A DNA stretch of 64,000 nt, taken from positions 7,378,001 through 7,442,000 of the forward strand of contig NZ_JACHMY010000001.1 in assembly GCF_014205135.1 (NCBI RefSeq), read 5' to 3'. The translations under genes and the position numbers were made by a program. The stretch is from Kribbella italica (GTDB taxonomy: Bacteria; Actinomycetota; Actinomycetes; Propionibacteriales; Kribbellaceae). Under the pieces are notes generated by a model. It saw nothing but the letters and a program-made list of their open reading frames with translations, made no database searches and had not been told where the DNA came from. This document shows, one piece after another, positions 1-7,874 of this stretch (the stretch's first letter is position 1; each line of letters begins with the position of its first letter).

Positions 1-762
1 GAGCATCCCCTGGACGCTCAGCGCTGCCGGATCCAGTTGGCGGAGCTGTCGCGACAGCCAGTCCCGCGCAGTCTGACCGAGCTGTATCGCATCGTCGTAC
101 CGACCAACCGCGAGCAACGCGTGGGTGCCGGCACGAGCTGCGGACGCGAGGACCAATGGATCGTCCGCCTGGTCCGCTGCTTTCATGGCGCGTTCGGCGG
201 CAATCCAGGACAGGTCAGACTCGCCGATCTTGGTCAGCGTCGTCGTTGCCAAGTGATGGATTCTCGAGGAGACTGCCCAGCCGTCGAGGCCATCGGCTGA
301 ACGTGTCTCGATCGACTGCGCTGCCTGGATCAGTCGCGGAAGCAACTGGACCGTTCGGCCGACGTCGCCCCTTTGGTAGTGATCCCAGGCGCCCTCAGTG
401 AGGCGCCACACCTGCCGGACATCTGGCAGTCTTGCGCCGTCGTCCTCAACTCCGAACAGCACGCGCGACAGGCGGGCCGGAGCCATCAGCGCGTCACGAA
501 TTGCCGGTACGTCGTCGTGCTCGTGATCATCCTCAAGGAGGACCGGCTGGCCGAGCAGATCCGCGAGCTCGACCCGAAGCGCAGCGGCGAGTTCGGTCAG
601 GACATCGAGTCGACGGACCTCCCGCTCGCCACGCTCAATCTTGCTGAGCCAGTCCTCGGAGCGGCCGACGAGGTTCGCGAGCACAGCCTGCGTCAGTCCG
701 CGTCGGGCACGGTAGAAAGCTACCCGCTCACCGATGCTCAGATGATCGCTAGCGCCTCGCAT
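1..762 (-). CDS. XRE-family regulator with TPR-like C-terminal region (3' end outside window)
   Basis: An open frame runs leftward from ATG at 762 and leaves the window after 254 codons. Residues about 8-65 form a Cro/CI-type helix-turn-helix (IGERVAFYRARRGLTQ, then WLSKIERGER). The rest is helical with repeated Ala-rich segments (AERAMKAADQADDPL, AARAGTHALLAVGRYDDA) that look like TPR repeats. This architecture is common in actinobacterial regulators. It lies on the same strand as the GntR gene, 116 bp downstream of it, so it is probably part of the element's control module. Ligand and targets are unknown. Confidence 0.8.
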   Translation of the reverse strand, partial: MRGASDHLSIGERVAFYRARRGLTQAVLANLVGRSEDWLSKIERGEREVRRLDVLTELAAALRVELADLLGQPVLLEDDHEHDDVPAIRDALMAPARLSRVLFGVEDDGARLPDVRQVWRLTEGAWDHYQRGDVGRTVQLLPRLIQAAQSIETRSADGLDGWAVSSRIHHLATTTLTKIGESDLSWIAAERAMKAADQADDPLVLASAARAGTHALLAVGRYDDAIQLGQTARDWLSRQLRQLDPAALSVQGML

Positions 763-878
763 GGCTACAACGATACTCAGTGCGCGCGAGAGGACCCGGA
801 CAGTTTGTCCGGGTCGAGTTGTTGACCCGGGTATCCACTAGTTCGCATGGAACCAATAGCCACTCGATCTGCTGCCGG

Positions 879-1208
879 TCACTCGGCTTGCGTGACGAGC
901 GCTTCAAGATGCTCCACGCGGGACCTGAGTTCCGCTACCTCGCGTCGCAGGCCGTCGACCTCGCTTTCATCGGTGGTGCCGGCGGCGACGAAGACGCCGA
1001 CGCCGTGCGTCGATTTGAGTACTCCCTCAGCGCGCAGGCCTTCGATCGCACGCCGCACCGTCATGACGGCTACGCCGAAGTCCTTCGCCAGCTTCGGGCC
1101 GGCCGGAAGCTGTTGCCCAGGCTCAAGTTCTCCTGTGGCGATCGCCTCTCGGATTGCGTCAGCAACCTTGACGTAGGTGGCCGCGGGGGAGTTGTCGTCC
1201 AACTTCAT
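879..1208 (-). CDS. GntR-type winged-helix repressor with C-terminal coiled coil
   Basis: A 109-aa protein. Residues 10-75 are a GntR winged helix (VADAIREAIATGELEPGQQL, VMTVRRAIEGLRAEGVL). Residues about 82-107 form a heptad coiled coil (VDGLRREVAELRSRVEHLEALV) instead of an effector-binding domain, so it probably dimerises without a small-molecule input. It is transcribed divergently from the excisionase-like gene across a CTAG-rich region and probably represses that promoter and its own. Its winged helix resembles the extra C-terminal domain of the integrase at the other end of the element. Confidence 0.88.
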   Translation of the reverse strand: MKLDDNSPAATYVKVADAIREAIATGELEPGQQLPAGPKLAKDFGVAVMTVRRAIEGLRAEGVLKSTHGVGVFVAAGTTDESEVDGLRREVAELRSRVEHLEALVTQAE

Positions 1209-1225
1209 AACTGAACGGTAGTCCG

Positions 1226-1305
1226 GTCTAGCTCAGCTAGCCATGACTACCCCGAACCATTGCGAGGATTTGCAGACTAGTCTAGTCTAGTCAAGACTAG
1301 TTAAC
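1226..1305. promoter_or_regulatory. divergent operator/promoter region with CTAG-rich repeats
   Basis: The gap between the divergent GntR and excisionase-like genes carries an inverted repeat CTAGC-TCA-GCTAG (about 1229-1241), the run GACTAGTCTAGTCTAGTC (1275-1292), a second ACTAGT at 1296-1301 and GTTAAC at 1300-1305. Iterated ACTAGT/CTAGTC half-sites at this place fit binding sites for the neighbouring GntR repressor. No binding data exist; this is inferred from position and symmetry. Confidence 0.6.
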
Positions 1306-1323
1306 TAACGAAGGAGAGCACGA

Positions 1324-1557
1324 ATGAACGAGACCCAAGAGGTCCAGCGGGACTGGCTGAACGTGGCAGAGATGGCCGATCGACTCGGGATCGCCGAGAT
1401 GACGCTCTACCGGGTGATCGCCGCTGGGCAGTTTCCGGCGGTGCGCATCGGCCGGCGGCTGTTTATCCCGGCCAAGGTGCTGGACCGCATGACCGACGCG
1501 GCCCTGAGCACGGGCCGGGTCGTCTCGGCGGCGGACTTCTGCGGAAACGCGCCGTGA
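1324..1557 (+). CDS. excisionase-like (AlpA/MerR-type) DNA-binding protein
   Basis: A 77-aa protein with a winged-helix excisionase fold: WLNVAEMADRLGIAEMTLYRVIAAGQFPAVRIGRRLFIP, the usual order of HTH, recognition helix and beta-wing. A good ribosome site (aaggaga) lies 7 nt before the ATG. It is the first gene right of the GntR operator, where small proteins of this kind act as recombination directionality factors or activators in actinobacterial integrative elements. The integrase is 30 kb away at the other end of the integrated map, and would be close to this gene only if the excised circle is not much larger than the window. Function as Xis is inferred from family and context. Confidence 0.8.
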   Translation: MNETQEVQRDWLNVAEMADRLGIAEMTLYRVIAAGQFPAVRIGRRLFIPAKVLDRMTDAALSTGRVVSAADFCGNAP

Positions 1558-1599
1558 TCAGTCCGGCCCGGCAGCGTCCGGGCGCCAAGGAAACACAGG

Positions 1600-1637
1600 A
1601 CCGGCCCCGCACAGGCGCCAACCAGAACAGGGCCGGT
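1600..1637 (+). terminator. GC hairpin in the leader of the transfer operon
   Basis: ACCGGCCC at 1600-1607 and GGGCCGGT at 1630-1637 pair perfectly around a 22-nt loop, followed by tctccc rather than a T-run. It sits between the excisionase-like gene and the operon starting at 1677 and may attenuate read-through. A weak terminator or an mRNA stabiliser are both possible. Confidence 0.4.
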
Positions 1638-1676
1638 TCTCCCATCACTCAGGTACGAGTTCGAGAGGTCTACAGC

Positions 1677-2078
1677 ATGACTGACGCAGTTCAGGACGGC
1701 ACGGAGTGGGTGCCTCGGTTCGGGATGTTGGAGGTTCCGCGCGAGCGCGCTGAGCTGATCCGGGGGCTGTTCGAGCTGGCCGCGTTCGTGGCCGACCACC
1801 CGGAGCTTCCCCTGCCGTTCGTGACGGCCGGGGTCTACCCGAACGCGGAGTCGTTTGAGGACGAGGCCGTCACGGTTGACCTTGTCGCCGAGGCGCTGGG
1901 TGTGGTCGCGGACATGAACGTGTCGCGTGGCCACTACGCGGCGATGAAGAACTTTGGTTCGGTCCGGGTGACGGCGATGGCAGTGACCCAGGAGGCGGAC
2001 GCGGCGTTCGCCGCGCACATGTCGTACCGCGGGAACGTGCAGCCGGCCGAGGGTGTTGCGGCGGGTGAGTCGCGATGA
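1677..2078 (+). CDS. conserved hypothetical protein, first gene of the transfer operon
   Basis: A 133-aa soluble acidic protein. The ATG at 1677 is preferred over an upstream ATG at 1554, because the upstream part runs through the hairpin and looks non-coding. The segment RAELIRGLFELAAFVADHPELPLPF is typical of small proteins found beside conjugation genes in actinobacterial elements, but no function is known to me. The stop overlaps the ATG of the next gene (ATGA), so the two are translationally coupled. Confidence 0.7.
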   Translation: MTDAVQDGTEWVPRFGMLEVPRERAELIRGLFELAAFVADHPELPLPFVTAGVYPNAESFEDEAVTVDLVAEALGVVADMNVSRGHYAAMKNFGSVRVTAMAVTQEADAAFAAHMSYRGNVQPAEGVAAGESR

Positions 2079-2590
2079 ACGGGTTCACGGTGATGGAGCT
2101 GGCGTGGCGGATGCACGACTCGGCCCAGTCGGCTGTTGACCGGGCGGACACGAAGGCCGGGTTTGTGGCGGCCGTCGAGACGGCGCTCGCGGCGGTGGTG
2201 CTGACGCTGGTGTCGCAGTCGGGTGGTTCGCCGCTGGCCGCACGGGTGCTGTTCGGCCTGGCGCTGGTCGCGCTGGCCGTGGCGTTGGCTTCGGCGCTGC
2301 TGGTCGTGGTGCCGCGGCTGCACCGTCCGGCCGACAAGTTGGTGCCGGGGGAGTTCCTGTACTTCGGCGCGGTCCGGGTCCGCTCGGTCGAGCAGCTCGT
2401 TGACAACCACATCGCGCAGGCGTACCCGCACGAGAAGGTCGCTGACCCGCTGGTGGCTGTGGTGCACCAGGCCAAGCGGCTGGCTGACATCGCGTGGACC
2501 AAGCACCAGTGGCTGCGGCTGTCGTTCGTCGCGGCGGTGCTGGGTGTCGTGTTCGCGGTGGCCGGTGTTCTCATCGGTGGTGCGCGATGA
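2075..2590 (+). CDS. Pycsar-effector-like membrane protein (PycTM/DUF5706 type)
   Basis: A 171-aa protein. An N-terminal amphipathic helix with the signature DRADTKAGFVAAVE is followed by hydrophobic segments at about 29-48 and 54-81. A middle cytosolic part contains VPGEFLYFGAVR and KRLADIAWTKHQWLRLSF, and a last membrane helix spans about 149-170. The xRADTKAxxxxxVN-like start and the FYFG/LAxIAxxKxxxLR motifs match the PycTM effector family, which in Pycsar defence is triggered by cyclic pyrimidine nucleotides to damage the inner membrane. No nucleotide cyclase gene is visible in the window. The gene is embedded in the transfer operon with 4-nt overlaps on both sides, so an exclusion, conjugation-linked or solo role is possible. 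Confidence 0.72.
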   Translation: MNGFTVMELAWRMHDSAQSAVDRADTKAGFVAAVETALAAVVLTLVSQSGGSPLAARVLFGLALVALAVALASALLVVVPRLHRPADKLVPGEFLYFGAVRVRSVEQLVDNHIAQAYPHEKVADPLVAVVHQAKRLADIAWTKHQWLRLSFVAAVLGVVFAVAGVLIGGAR

Positions 2591-3279
2591 CGGCGCGGCG
2601 GGGCTCGTTCGGGCCGGTGCAGCTGGCGCGGCACTTGGGCTGGTGGGACTTTCAGGTCGCCCGCGCGGTCCGGCACGGGCTGATTCCGGCTCCGGATCTG
2701 GGTAGCCGCTGGTCGGCCGGTTTGGTCGAGACGTTCGCGGCACGCGCCGGCCAGCTCGGCGCCGAGGTCGGTTCGCTGCCGGACATGGGAGCGGCGCGGG
2801 CGGCGCGGGTGCTGGCCGAGCGGTTCGGCTGCGAGGTGACCCCTGACGCGGTGTTCGAACTGGCCCGGCGCGGTGTGTTGCCGGTCGTGAACTTCTACCG
2901 GGCCAACCCGCTGTTCGACGGCGGCGAGGTCGAGCGGTTCAGCGACCGGGCGGTGCTCGATGACGCGGCCGCGGCCGGGCGCTGTGTGACCGCGGACGAG
3001 GCAGCCGAGCACCTGCGGATCCGGCGCTCGGACTTCGGCCACCTGGTCCGCGCGGGCCGGGTGGGCGCGGTTCGCCGCGTGTACGGGTCGTATCGCCGCA
3101 GCCGGTCCGCCGCGCCTTTGGTCGCGCTGTTCCGGGTCGTTGACCTGGACGCGCTGCTGGCCGACGCAGGCATCGACTGGGCCGCGGTACGCGCCACCGC
3201 GCCGGGCCGCAGGTCCCCGCTCGCGGCGTTGCCGACAGCAACCACCACCAACGACGACGAAACCCAGGAGGTGCAGTGA
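2587..3279 (+). CDS. helix-turn-helix DNA-binding protein of the transfer operon
   Basis: A 230-aa protein; the ATG at 2587 overlaps the previous stop. It appears to hold two or three helix-turn-helix-like modules: VQLARHLGWWDFQVARAVRHGLIP near the N-terminus, ARVLAERFGCEVTPDAVFELARRGVLP in the middle, and CVTADEAAEHLRIRRSDFGHLVRAGRV at about 135-160. Proteins of this layout occur just before the coupling-ATPase gene in actinobacterial elements. An accessory role at the transfer origin or in operon control is inference. Confidence 0.65.
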   Translation: MTARRGSFGPVQLARHLGWWDFQVARAVRHGLIPAPDLGSRWSAGLVETFAARAGQLGAEVGSLPDMGAARAARVLAERFGCEVTPDAVFELARRGVLPVVNFYRANPLFDGGEVERFSDRAVLDDAAAAGRCVTADEAAEHLRIRRSDFGHLVRAGRVGAVRRVYGSYRRSRSAAPLVALFRVVDLDALLADAGIDWAAVRATAPGRRSPLAALPTATTTNDDETQEVQ

Positions 3280-5561
3280 TGATGCGGCGACCGACGAGGA
3301 CCGAGGGTGCGATCGTGCCGCGGTTCGCGACCGCGATGGCCGGCCTGCTGGCCGGTGGCGTCGCGGCGGTGTGGTGGGACCGCTGGCCGGGCCTGACCGA
3401 GGTCGGTTACTGGGCTGCGGTGACCGGCGCGGTCGGGCTGGTGACGGCGGGGCTGCTGTTTTGGCGCCTCATGCACGGCGCGATGGTCGCGGCACCGTTG
3501 TGGGTGCTGCTGGCCGGCGCGCTCGCGTTCCGCCTCGACGCGCCGGGTGGCGCGGCGGGCTGGGTGATCGCGGGCGGTGTGCTGCTGCTGGTCACGCTGG
3601 GTCTGGTCGCGGTCAACGCCAGGCTGGGTGCGGGAGTTGCGGCGACGATGTGGCTGGTGTTCGGCGGCCTGGTGTTGCGGGCGTTGCCGGACTCGGTCGA
3701 GGTGTCGGCGCGGTGGTGGCAGCCGCTGCTGCTGGCGGTAGCGGTGCTGGCCGTGACCGTGGTGTACGGGTTGCGGTCGCACTCGAGTTCGCGCGGTCTG
3801 CTGCGCAAGCTGGGCCGCGCGGGACGAGTGACCGACGGGCTGGCGTCGGGGCGCGATGTCTACCGGACGTCGTCGGCGCGGATGTTGCGCTCGAAGGCCA
3901 AGCAGATCAGGCCGTCGCTGGCCGAGGTGCCGGCGTGGAAGCGGCGGTTCGTGCCGCTGACCGAGCTGGGCACGACAATCTCGACGGTCGGTTTCGTCAA
4001 GGTCCGGTCCAGCTGCGAGGACCACACGCTCACGCTGGCCGGCCCGCGGGTCGGCAAGACCGGGCTCGTGATGAACCACCTGCTGGACGCGCCCGGCGCA
4101 GTGATCGCGACGTCGACCAAGACCGACATCCTCACCGTGACCCGCGGACGACGCGCTCAGCGCGGACCGGTGTACGTGTTCGACCCCGACGGCCTCACCG
4201 AGGAAGGTTCGACGATCACGTTCGACCCGCTGTCGGGCTGCACGTCGGCGGCCACGGCGATGGACCGTGCCTCGGACCTGCTGGACGGGATCGGGTCGAA
4301 GTCCGACGACGCCGAGCACTGGCTGGATCTGGCCCGCCAGGCGATGAGCGCGCTGCTGCACGCCGCCGCGCTGGGCGGCTACACGATGAACGACGTGCAG
4401 CAGTGGGTCGCCGACCCCGACTCGGGCAAGGACGACGTGCTGTGGGAGCTGCGGGTCGCGAAGGCCACCAACCTTGAGCACCAGGCCAAGCAGTTCTTCT
4501 TGAACAACGACCGCACCCGGTCGTCGATCTCGACCACGATCATGCCCGCGCTGTCGTGGCTGTCGGTACCCGCGGCAGCCGTGTCGGCGGCGCCGGGCGG
4601 CGTCGTGTTCGACGTACAGCGGCTGCTGGACGAGAACGGCACCGTGTACCTGCTGGGCGCCGACGACCGCAAGACCGCGCCGCTCGTGACCGCGCTGACC
4701 GCCAGCATCGCCCGCCAGGCCCGAGCGATCGCGGTGCGGATGCCGGGTGGCCGGTTGGACCCCTTCTTGACGATGGTCCTGGACGAGGCCGCGCTGATCT
4801 GCCTGATTCCTCTGGACAAGTGGTCGGGTGACTTCGGGTCGCGCGGGATCTGCATGCACATCTCGGCCCAGTCGCGCGCCCAGCTGGTCGAGCGGTTCGG
4901 CAAGGCCGCAACCGGGTCGCTGATGACCAACGTAACCACGAAGGTCGTCATGGCCGGCTGCGCCGACGACGACGACCTTCAGTTCTGGTCGACCCTGTGC
5001 GGCCAGCGCCTCGAAGTGGCCGCGACCCGTGACCACACCGGCGCCAAGTCGATCAGCGACCGGCACGTCCCAGTGCTCACCCCCGGGCAGGTCGCGCAGC
5101 TGCGCACCGGGCAGGCGCTGATCATCTCCCGCGGAATGCCGCCCGCGATCGGCCGGGTCAAGATGGCGTGGAAGCGCCGCGACCTGCGCAGGGACCGGTT
5201 CCTGGCTCGGCCGGTCGTGCAGTGGGCGACCCGGCACGGCCAGGCACTGGAGCTGGCGGCCGGTGGCCGCCTCATCGCGGGCCTGACTGCGTTCAGGGAC
5301 GGCAGCTTCGCAGCCGCGGAGCGGGTCGATCTCGCAGTACGACAGGCCGCCACGACAATCGCCGGCCGCGTACTCGAGAAGGTCTCGCCGGGCGTGGAGT
5401 GGTTGGAGTCCCGTGACCCGGCCCGCGAGCTCGTCGCCCGGTTCCGGCTGGCCACGGCGACTCGTAAGGCCCGCGCCGGCCTGGCCGAGCGCGACACCAC
5501 CCGCCGCGAGCTCGTCGCGGCTGGCCGTGATGCCGACGAGTCGGCCGAGGGCCAGTCATGA
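3279..5561 (+). CDS. TraG/TraD (VirD4)-like type IV coupling ATPase
   Basis: A 760-aa protein. Several membrane segments fill roughly residues 8-165. A P-loop NTPase domain follows, with Walker A GPRVGKTG (about 255-262), Walker B MVLDEAAL (about 499-506) and the TraM-recognition region (GICMHISAQSRAQLVERFGK). This class moves the relaxase-DNA complex to the transfer channel at the inner membrane. The in-frame GTG at 3276 is possible, but AGGAGG at 3267-3272 favours ATG 3279 (or 3282). It overlaps its neighbours on both sides. No FtsK/SpoIIIE-type TraB gene and no VirB4/VirB6-like gene is seen in the window. Confidence 0.9.
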   Translation: MMRRPTRTEGAIVPRFATAMAGLLAGGVAAVWWDRWPGLTEVGYWAAVTGAVGLVTAGLLFWRLMHGAMVAAPLWVLLAGALAFRLDAPGGAAGWVIAGGVLLLVTLGLVAVNARLGAGVAATMWLVFGGLVLRALPDSVEVSARWWQPLLLAVAVLAVTVVYGLRSHSSSRGLLRKLGRAGRVTDGLASGRDVYRTSSARMLRSKAKQIRPSLAEVPAWKRRFVPLTELGTTISTVGFVKVRSSCEDHTLTLAGPRVGKTGLVMNHLLDAPGAVIATSTKTDILTVTRGRRAQRGPVYVFDPDGLTEEGSTITFDPLSGCTSAATAMDRASDLLDGIGSKSDDAEHWLDLARQAMSALLHAAALGGYTMNDVQQWVADPDSGKDDVLWELRVAKATNLEHQAKQFFLNNDRTRSSISTTIMPALSWLSVPAAAVSAAPGGVVFDVQRLLDENGTVYLLGADDRKTAPLVTALTASIARQARAIAVRMPGGRLDPFLTMVLDEAALICLIPLDKWSGDFGSRGICMHISAQSRAQLVERFGKAATGSLMTNVTTKVVMAGCADDDDLQFWSTLCGQRLEVAATRDHTGAKSISDRHVPVLTPGQVAQLRTGQALIISRGMPPAIGRVKMAWKRRDLRRDRFLARPVVQWATRHGQALELAAGGRLIAGLTAFRDGSFAAAERVDLAVRQAATTIAGRVLEKVSPGVEWLESRDPARELVARFRLATATRKARAGLAERDTTRRELVAAGRDADESAEGQS

Positions 5562-6277
5562 CCGCCGCGGGCGGTGAGCGGGGCGTGGAGTGGGTCCAGC
5601 TGTGGGACGGGCGGCGTTGGCCCGGCCGGGTCCGTGACGGCCTGCCCGAGTTCAGGTTCGGGCAGGCCCCGGCCGGGCTGTCCACGCGGCGGCAACTGCG
5701 TCAGCGCGGCTTGTCCCGCGGTGGTCAGGAGCCGTTCGCGCGGCTGACGTGGAAGCGTGACCGGCGGTTCGCGTGGCTGTACGTCGACGCCTTGGCCAAG
5801 GCGAAGCGGATCCCGACCGGCAAGCAGCTCGCCGCCGTGAACAAGGCACTCGCGGCGCGGAAGGTGTGCGCCGAGTGCGGCCCGGTCGAGCACTGCGTCC
5901 GCACCACCGACCAGCTGTGCGGTGACTGCTACGCCGCCGGCGTCACCCCGACCGCGGGCGGCACCGACGGGTGGCGCACCGTCCAGGGCTGGCAAGACGA
6001 CACCGACGTCGAGTCCGACGCCGACGAGGACGCCGCCCGGGACGACCGGGCCGGGCAGGACGAGGCGGCAACAGCAGCCCGCCGCGCCGCCGACGCGCTG
6101 ACCCGGACCGAGGCCGCCTTGGCCGCGGCCGACCACGCCGATCGCCGCGCGGCCGAGCAGGTCGAGCGCGACGAGCAACTGAACCGATGGCACGCCGACG
6201 ACAGGGCAGCCCGGCTGGCAGCCGAGCAGGCGGACACCGACACCGAGCAATGGGCCGACGAGAGGGGAGTGGCATGA
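5558..6277 (+). CDS. RRQRL-motif zinc-binding protein with C-terminal RWHA tag
   Basis: A 239-aa protein. The N-terminal half has TRRQLRQRGLS (the RRQRL-type motif) and a Cys cluster CAECGPVEHCVRTTDQLCGDC (about 106-126) likely to bind zinc. Such proteins are recurrent in actinobacterial conjugative elements; their biochemical role is not established. The C-terminal half is an acidic Ala-rich helix. Residues 204-217 (RDEQLNRWHADDRA, nt 6167-6208) form a tag also found at the ends of TraA and of the 674-aa protein, here 22 residues from the C-terminus. Start ATG 5558 overlaps the coupling-ATPase stop. Confidence 0.78.
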   Translation: MTAAGGERGVEWVQLWDGRRWPGRVRDGLPEFRFGQAPAGLSTRRQLRQRGLSRGGQEPFARLTWKRDRRFAWLYVDALAKAKRIPTGKQLAAVNKALAARKVCAECGPVEHCVRTTDQLCGDCYAAGVTPTAGGTDGWRTVQGWQDDTDVESDADEDAARDDRAGQDEAATAARRAADALTRTEAALAAADHADRRAAEQVERDEQLNRWHADDRAARLAAEQADTDTEQWADERGVA

Positions 6278-7122
6278 CTGCCGAGCTTGCGCCGCCGTTC
6301 GCCTACTACGGCGGCAAGACGACCAAGGCCGCTCAGCTCGCGGCCCTGTTGCCGGCGCACCGGCACTACGTGGAGCCGTTCGCCGGGTCGCTGGCGGTAC
6401 TGCTGGCCAAGCCCGCGGCGCCGTTCGAGACGGTCAACGATCTGGACGGAGCGTTGATGACGTTCTGGCGTGTGCTGCGTGACCGCGGCAACGACCTGGC
6501 ACGGGTGTGCTGGCTGACCCCGCACAGCCGCACCGAGCACCACGAGGCGTACTCGCTGACCGGTGCCCACAGCAACGACCTGGACGAACTCGAAGTGGCG
6601 CGGCGCGTGTGGGTGCAGCTCAGCCAAGGCATGGGCGGGACCCGACGCCGCACCGGCTGGCGGCACTTCCAAGACCCAGGCGAGCGCACCTCTGTGTCAA
6701 TGCCGGACTACCTGCACGCCTACGTCGCCCGGATGACACCGGCACTGCGCAGGCTGCGCCAGGTCAGCCTGGAAGCCCGCCCGGCGCTCGACGTGATCGC
6801 CGCCTACGGCCGTCACGAGCATGTGTGCATCTACGCCGACCCGCCGTATCTGGGCAGCACCCGCTCTTCTCGTCAGTACGCCGTCGAGATGAGCGGCGAC
6901 GCCGAGCACCGCGAACTCGCCGACGCGCTCAAAGCGTGCCGATCTGCGGTCGTGCTGTCGGGCTACCCCAGCGATCTCTACGACGACTTGTACGCCGACT
7001 GGCACCGCCTCGAACTGGCCTCCTTCACCGGCCAATCCGGCACCGCCGGCCACCGCACGGAAGTGCTCTGGTCGAACCGGCCGCTCGGCGCCCAACCCAC
7101 GCTCTGGCAGGAGAACCACTGA
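6274..7122 (+). CDS. DNA adenine methyltransferase (Dam/D12 class)
   Basis: A 282-aa N6-adenine methylase of the D12 class. The AdoMet motif FAYYGGKTTKAAQL is at 8-21, VEPFAGSLAVLL follows, and catalytic DPPY is at 189-192. Length is normal for the family. It overlaps both neighbours by 1-4 nt, so it belongs to the transfer operon. With no cognate restriction enzyme in sight it is probably an orphan methylase that marks element DNA or protects it from host restriction; that role is inferred. Confidence 0.92.
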   Translation: MTAELAPPFAYYGGKTTKAAQLAALLPAHRHYVEPFAGSLAVLLAKPAAPFETVNDLDGALMTFWRVLRDRGNDLARVCWLTPHSRTEHHEAYSLTGAHSNDLDELEVARRVWVQLSQGMGGTRRRTGWRHFQDPGERTSVSMPDYLHAYVARMTPALRRLRQVSLEARPALDVIAAYGRHEHVCIYADPPYLGSTRSSRQYAVEMSGDAEHRELADALKACRSAVVLSGYPSDLYDDLYADWHRLELASFTGQSGTAGHRTEVLWSNRPLGAQPTLWQENH

Positions 7123-7874
7123 TGCAGTACGACGACGACAAGGACCCCGGCACCGCCGCGCTGGCGGCGGCGGCCGGGCTGGCCCGCCAGGTCGAGGCAG
7201 TGACTCGCGACGTGGCGGCGATGAAGCAGGGGCTTCGGCACAGCGCGTCCACGACCAGCGTGCGGCGGCTGGAAGAGACCGTGACATCGCTCGGCAACAC
7301 CGTCGCCTCGTTCGAGGACATGCTGACCCGGCTGACGGCCAAGCCCGTCGGTGCCGGCAGCAGCGCCGAGGCCGCGCGCGAGGTCGAGCCGGTGCGGTCG
7401 TGGCTGCGGCTGCCCGCGGACCGCTCGGCCGTCGAGGCGGTACTGAGTGAGTTGCTGCCGTGGATGGAAGCCACCTACCTGCGCTACGCGACCGCGCGCG
7501 AGGAGTTGCCGCCGTGCTGGTTGTGGCACCCCGAGATCGTCGAGGAGCTGCTGTGGCTGATGGACGCCTGGACGCTGGCCTACGAAGGCCCGGAGGCCTC
7601 GACCAAGCTCGTCGGTGACTGGCACGACCGGCAGCGTCCCGGAGTGACGCGCCGCATCGGCGAGTACGCGCCGAGCTGTGACGTGCTCAAGCACCGCGAC
7701 GAGGCCGACCAGCGCGCCGTCACGGTGCCGCTCGCGGCCGACGCCGACCCCTTCGTCGCCTGGTGGGCAGCGGGTCGCGACCGCACCGGCCCGGCGCCGA
7801 GCGCGGCGCAGATCAAGGCCGGCCGCCGCGGCGGCCTGGCCGCCGTCCCCGAGACCGCTGGAGGCCAACGATGA
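7122..7874 (+). CDS. DUF4913-like conserved protein of conjugative elements
   Basis: A 250-aa soluble protein. Residues about 15-80 are helical with coiled-coil character (LARQVEAVTRDVAAMKQGL, RRLEETVTSLGNTVASFEDML). The C-terminal half carries CWLWHPEIVEELLWLMDAWTLAY and GDWHDRQRPGVTRRIGEY, resembling the DUF4913-type proteins that accompany relaxase/DUF2637 genes in actinobacteria. No enzymatic motif is evident. ATG 7122 shares its A with the methylase stop. Confidence 0.65.
   Translation: MQYDDDKDPGTAALAAAAGLARQVEAVTRDVAAMKQGLRHSASTTSVRRLEETVTSLGNTVASFEDMLTRLTAKPVGAGSSAEAAREVEPVRSWLRLPADRSAVEAVLSELLPWMEATYLRYATAREELPPCWLWHPEIVEELLWLMDAWTLAYEGPEASTKLVGDWHDRQRPGVTRRIGEYAPSCDVLKHRDEADQRAVTVPLAADADPFVAWWAAGRDRTGPAPSAAQIKAGRRGGLAAVPETAGGQR

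Noticed and set aside
2075..2590. A complete Pycsar system
   Set aside because: No nucleotide cyclase gene was found next to the effector-like gene or elsewhere in the window, so only an effector-like call is made.
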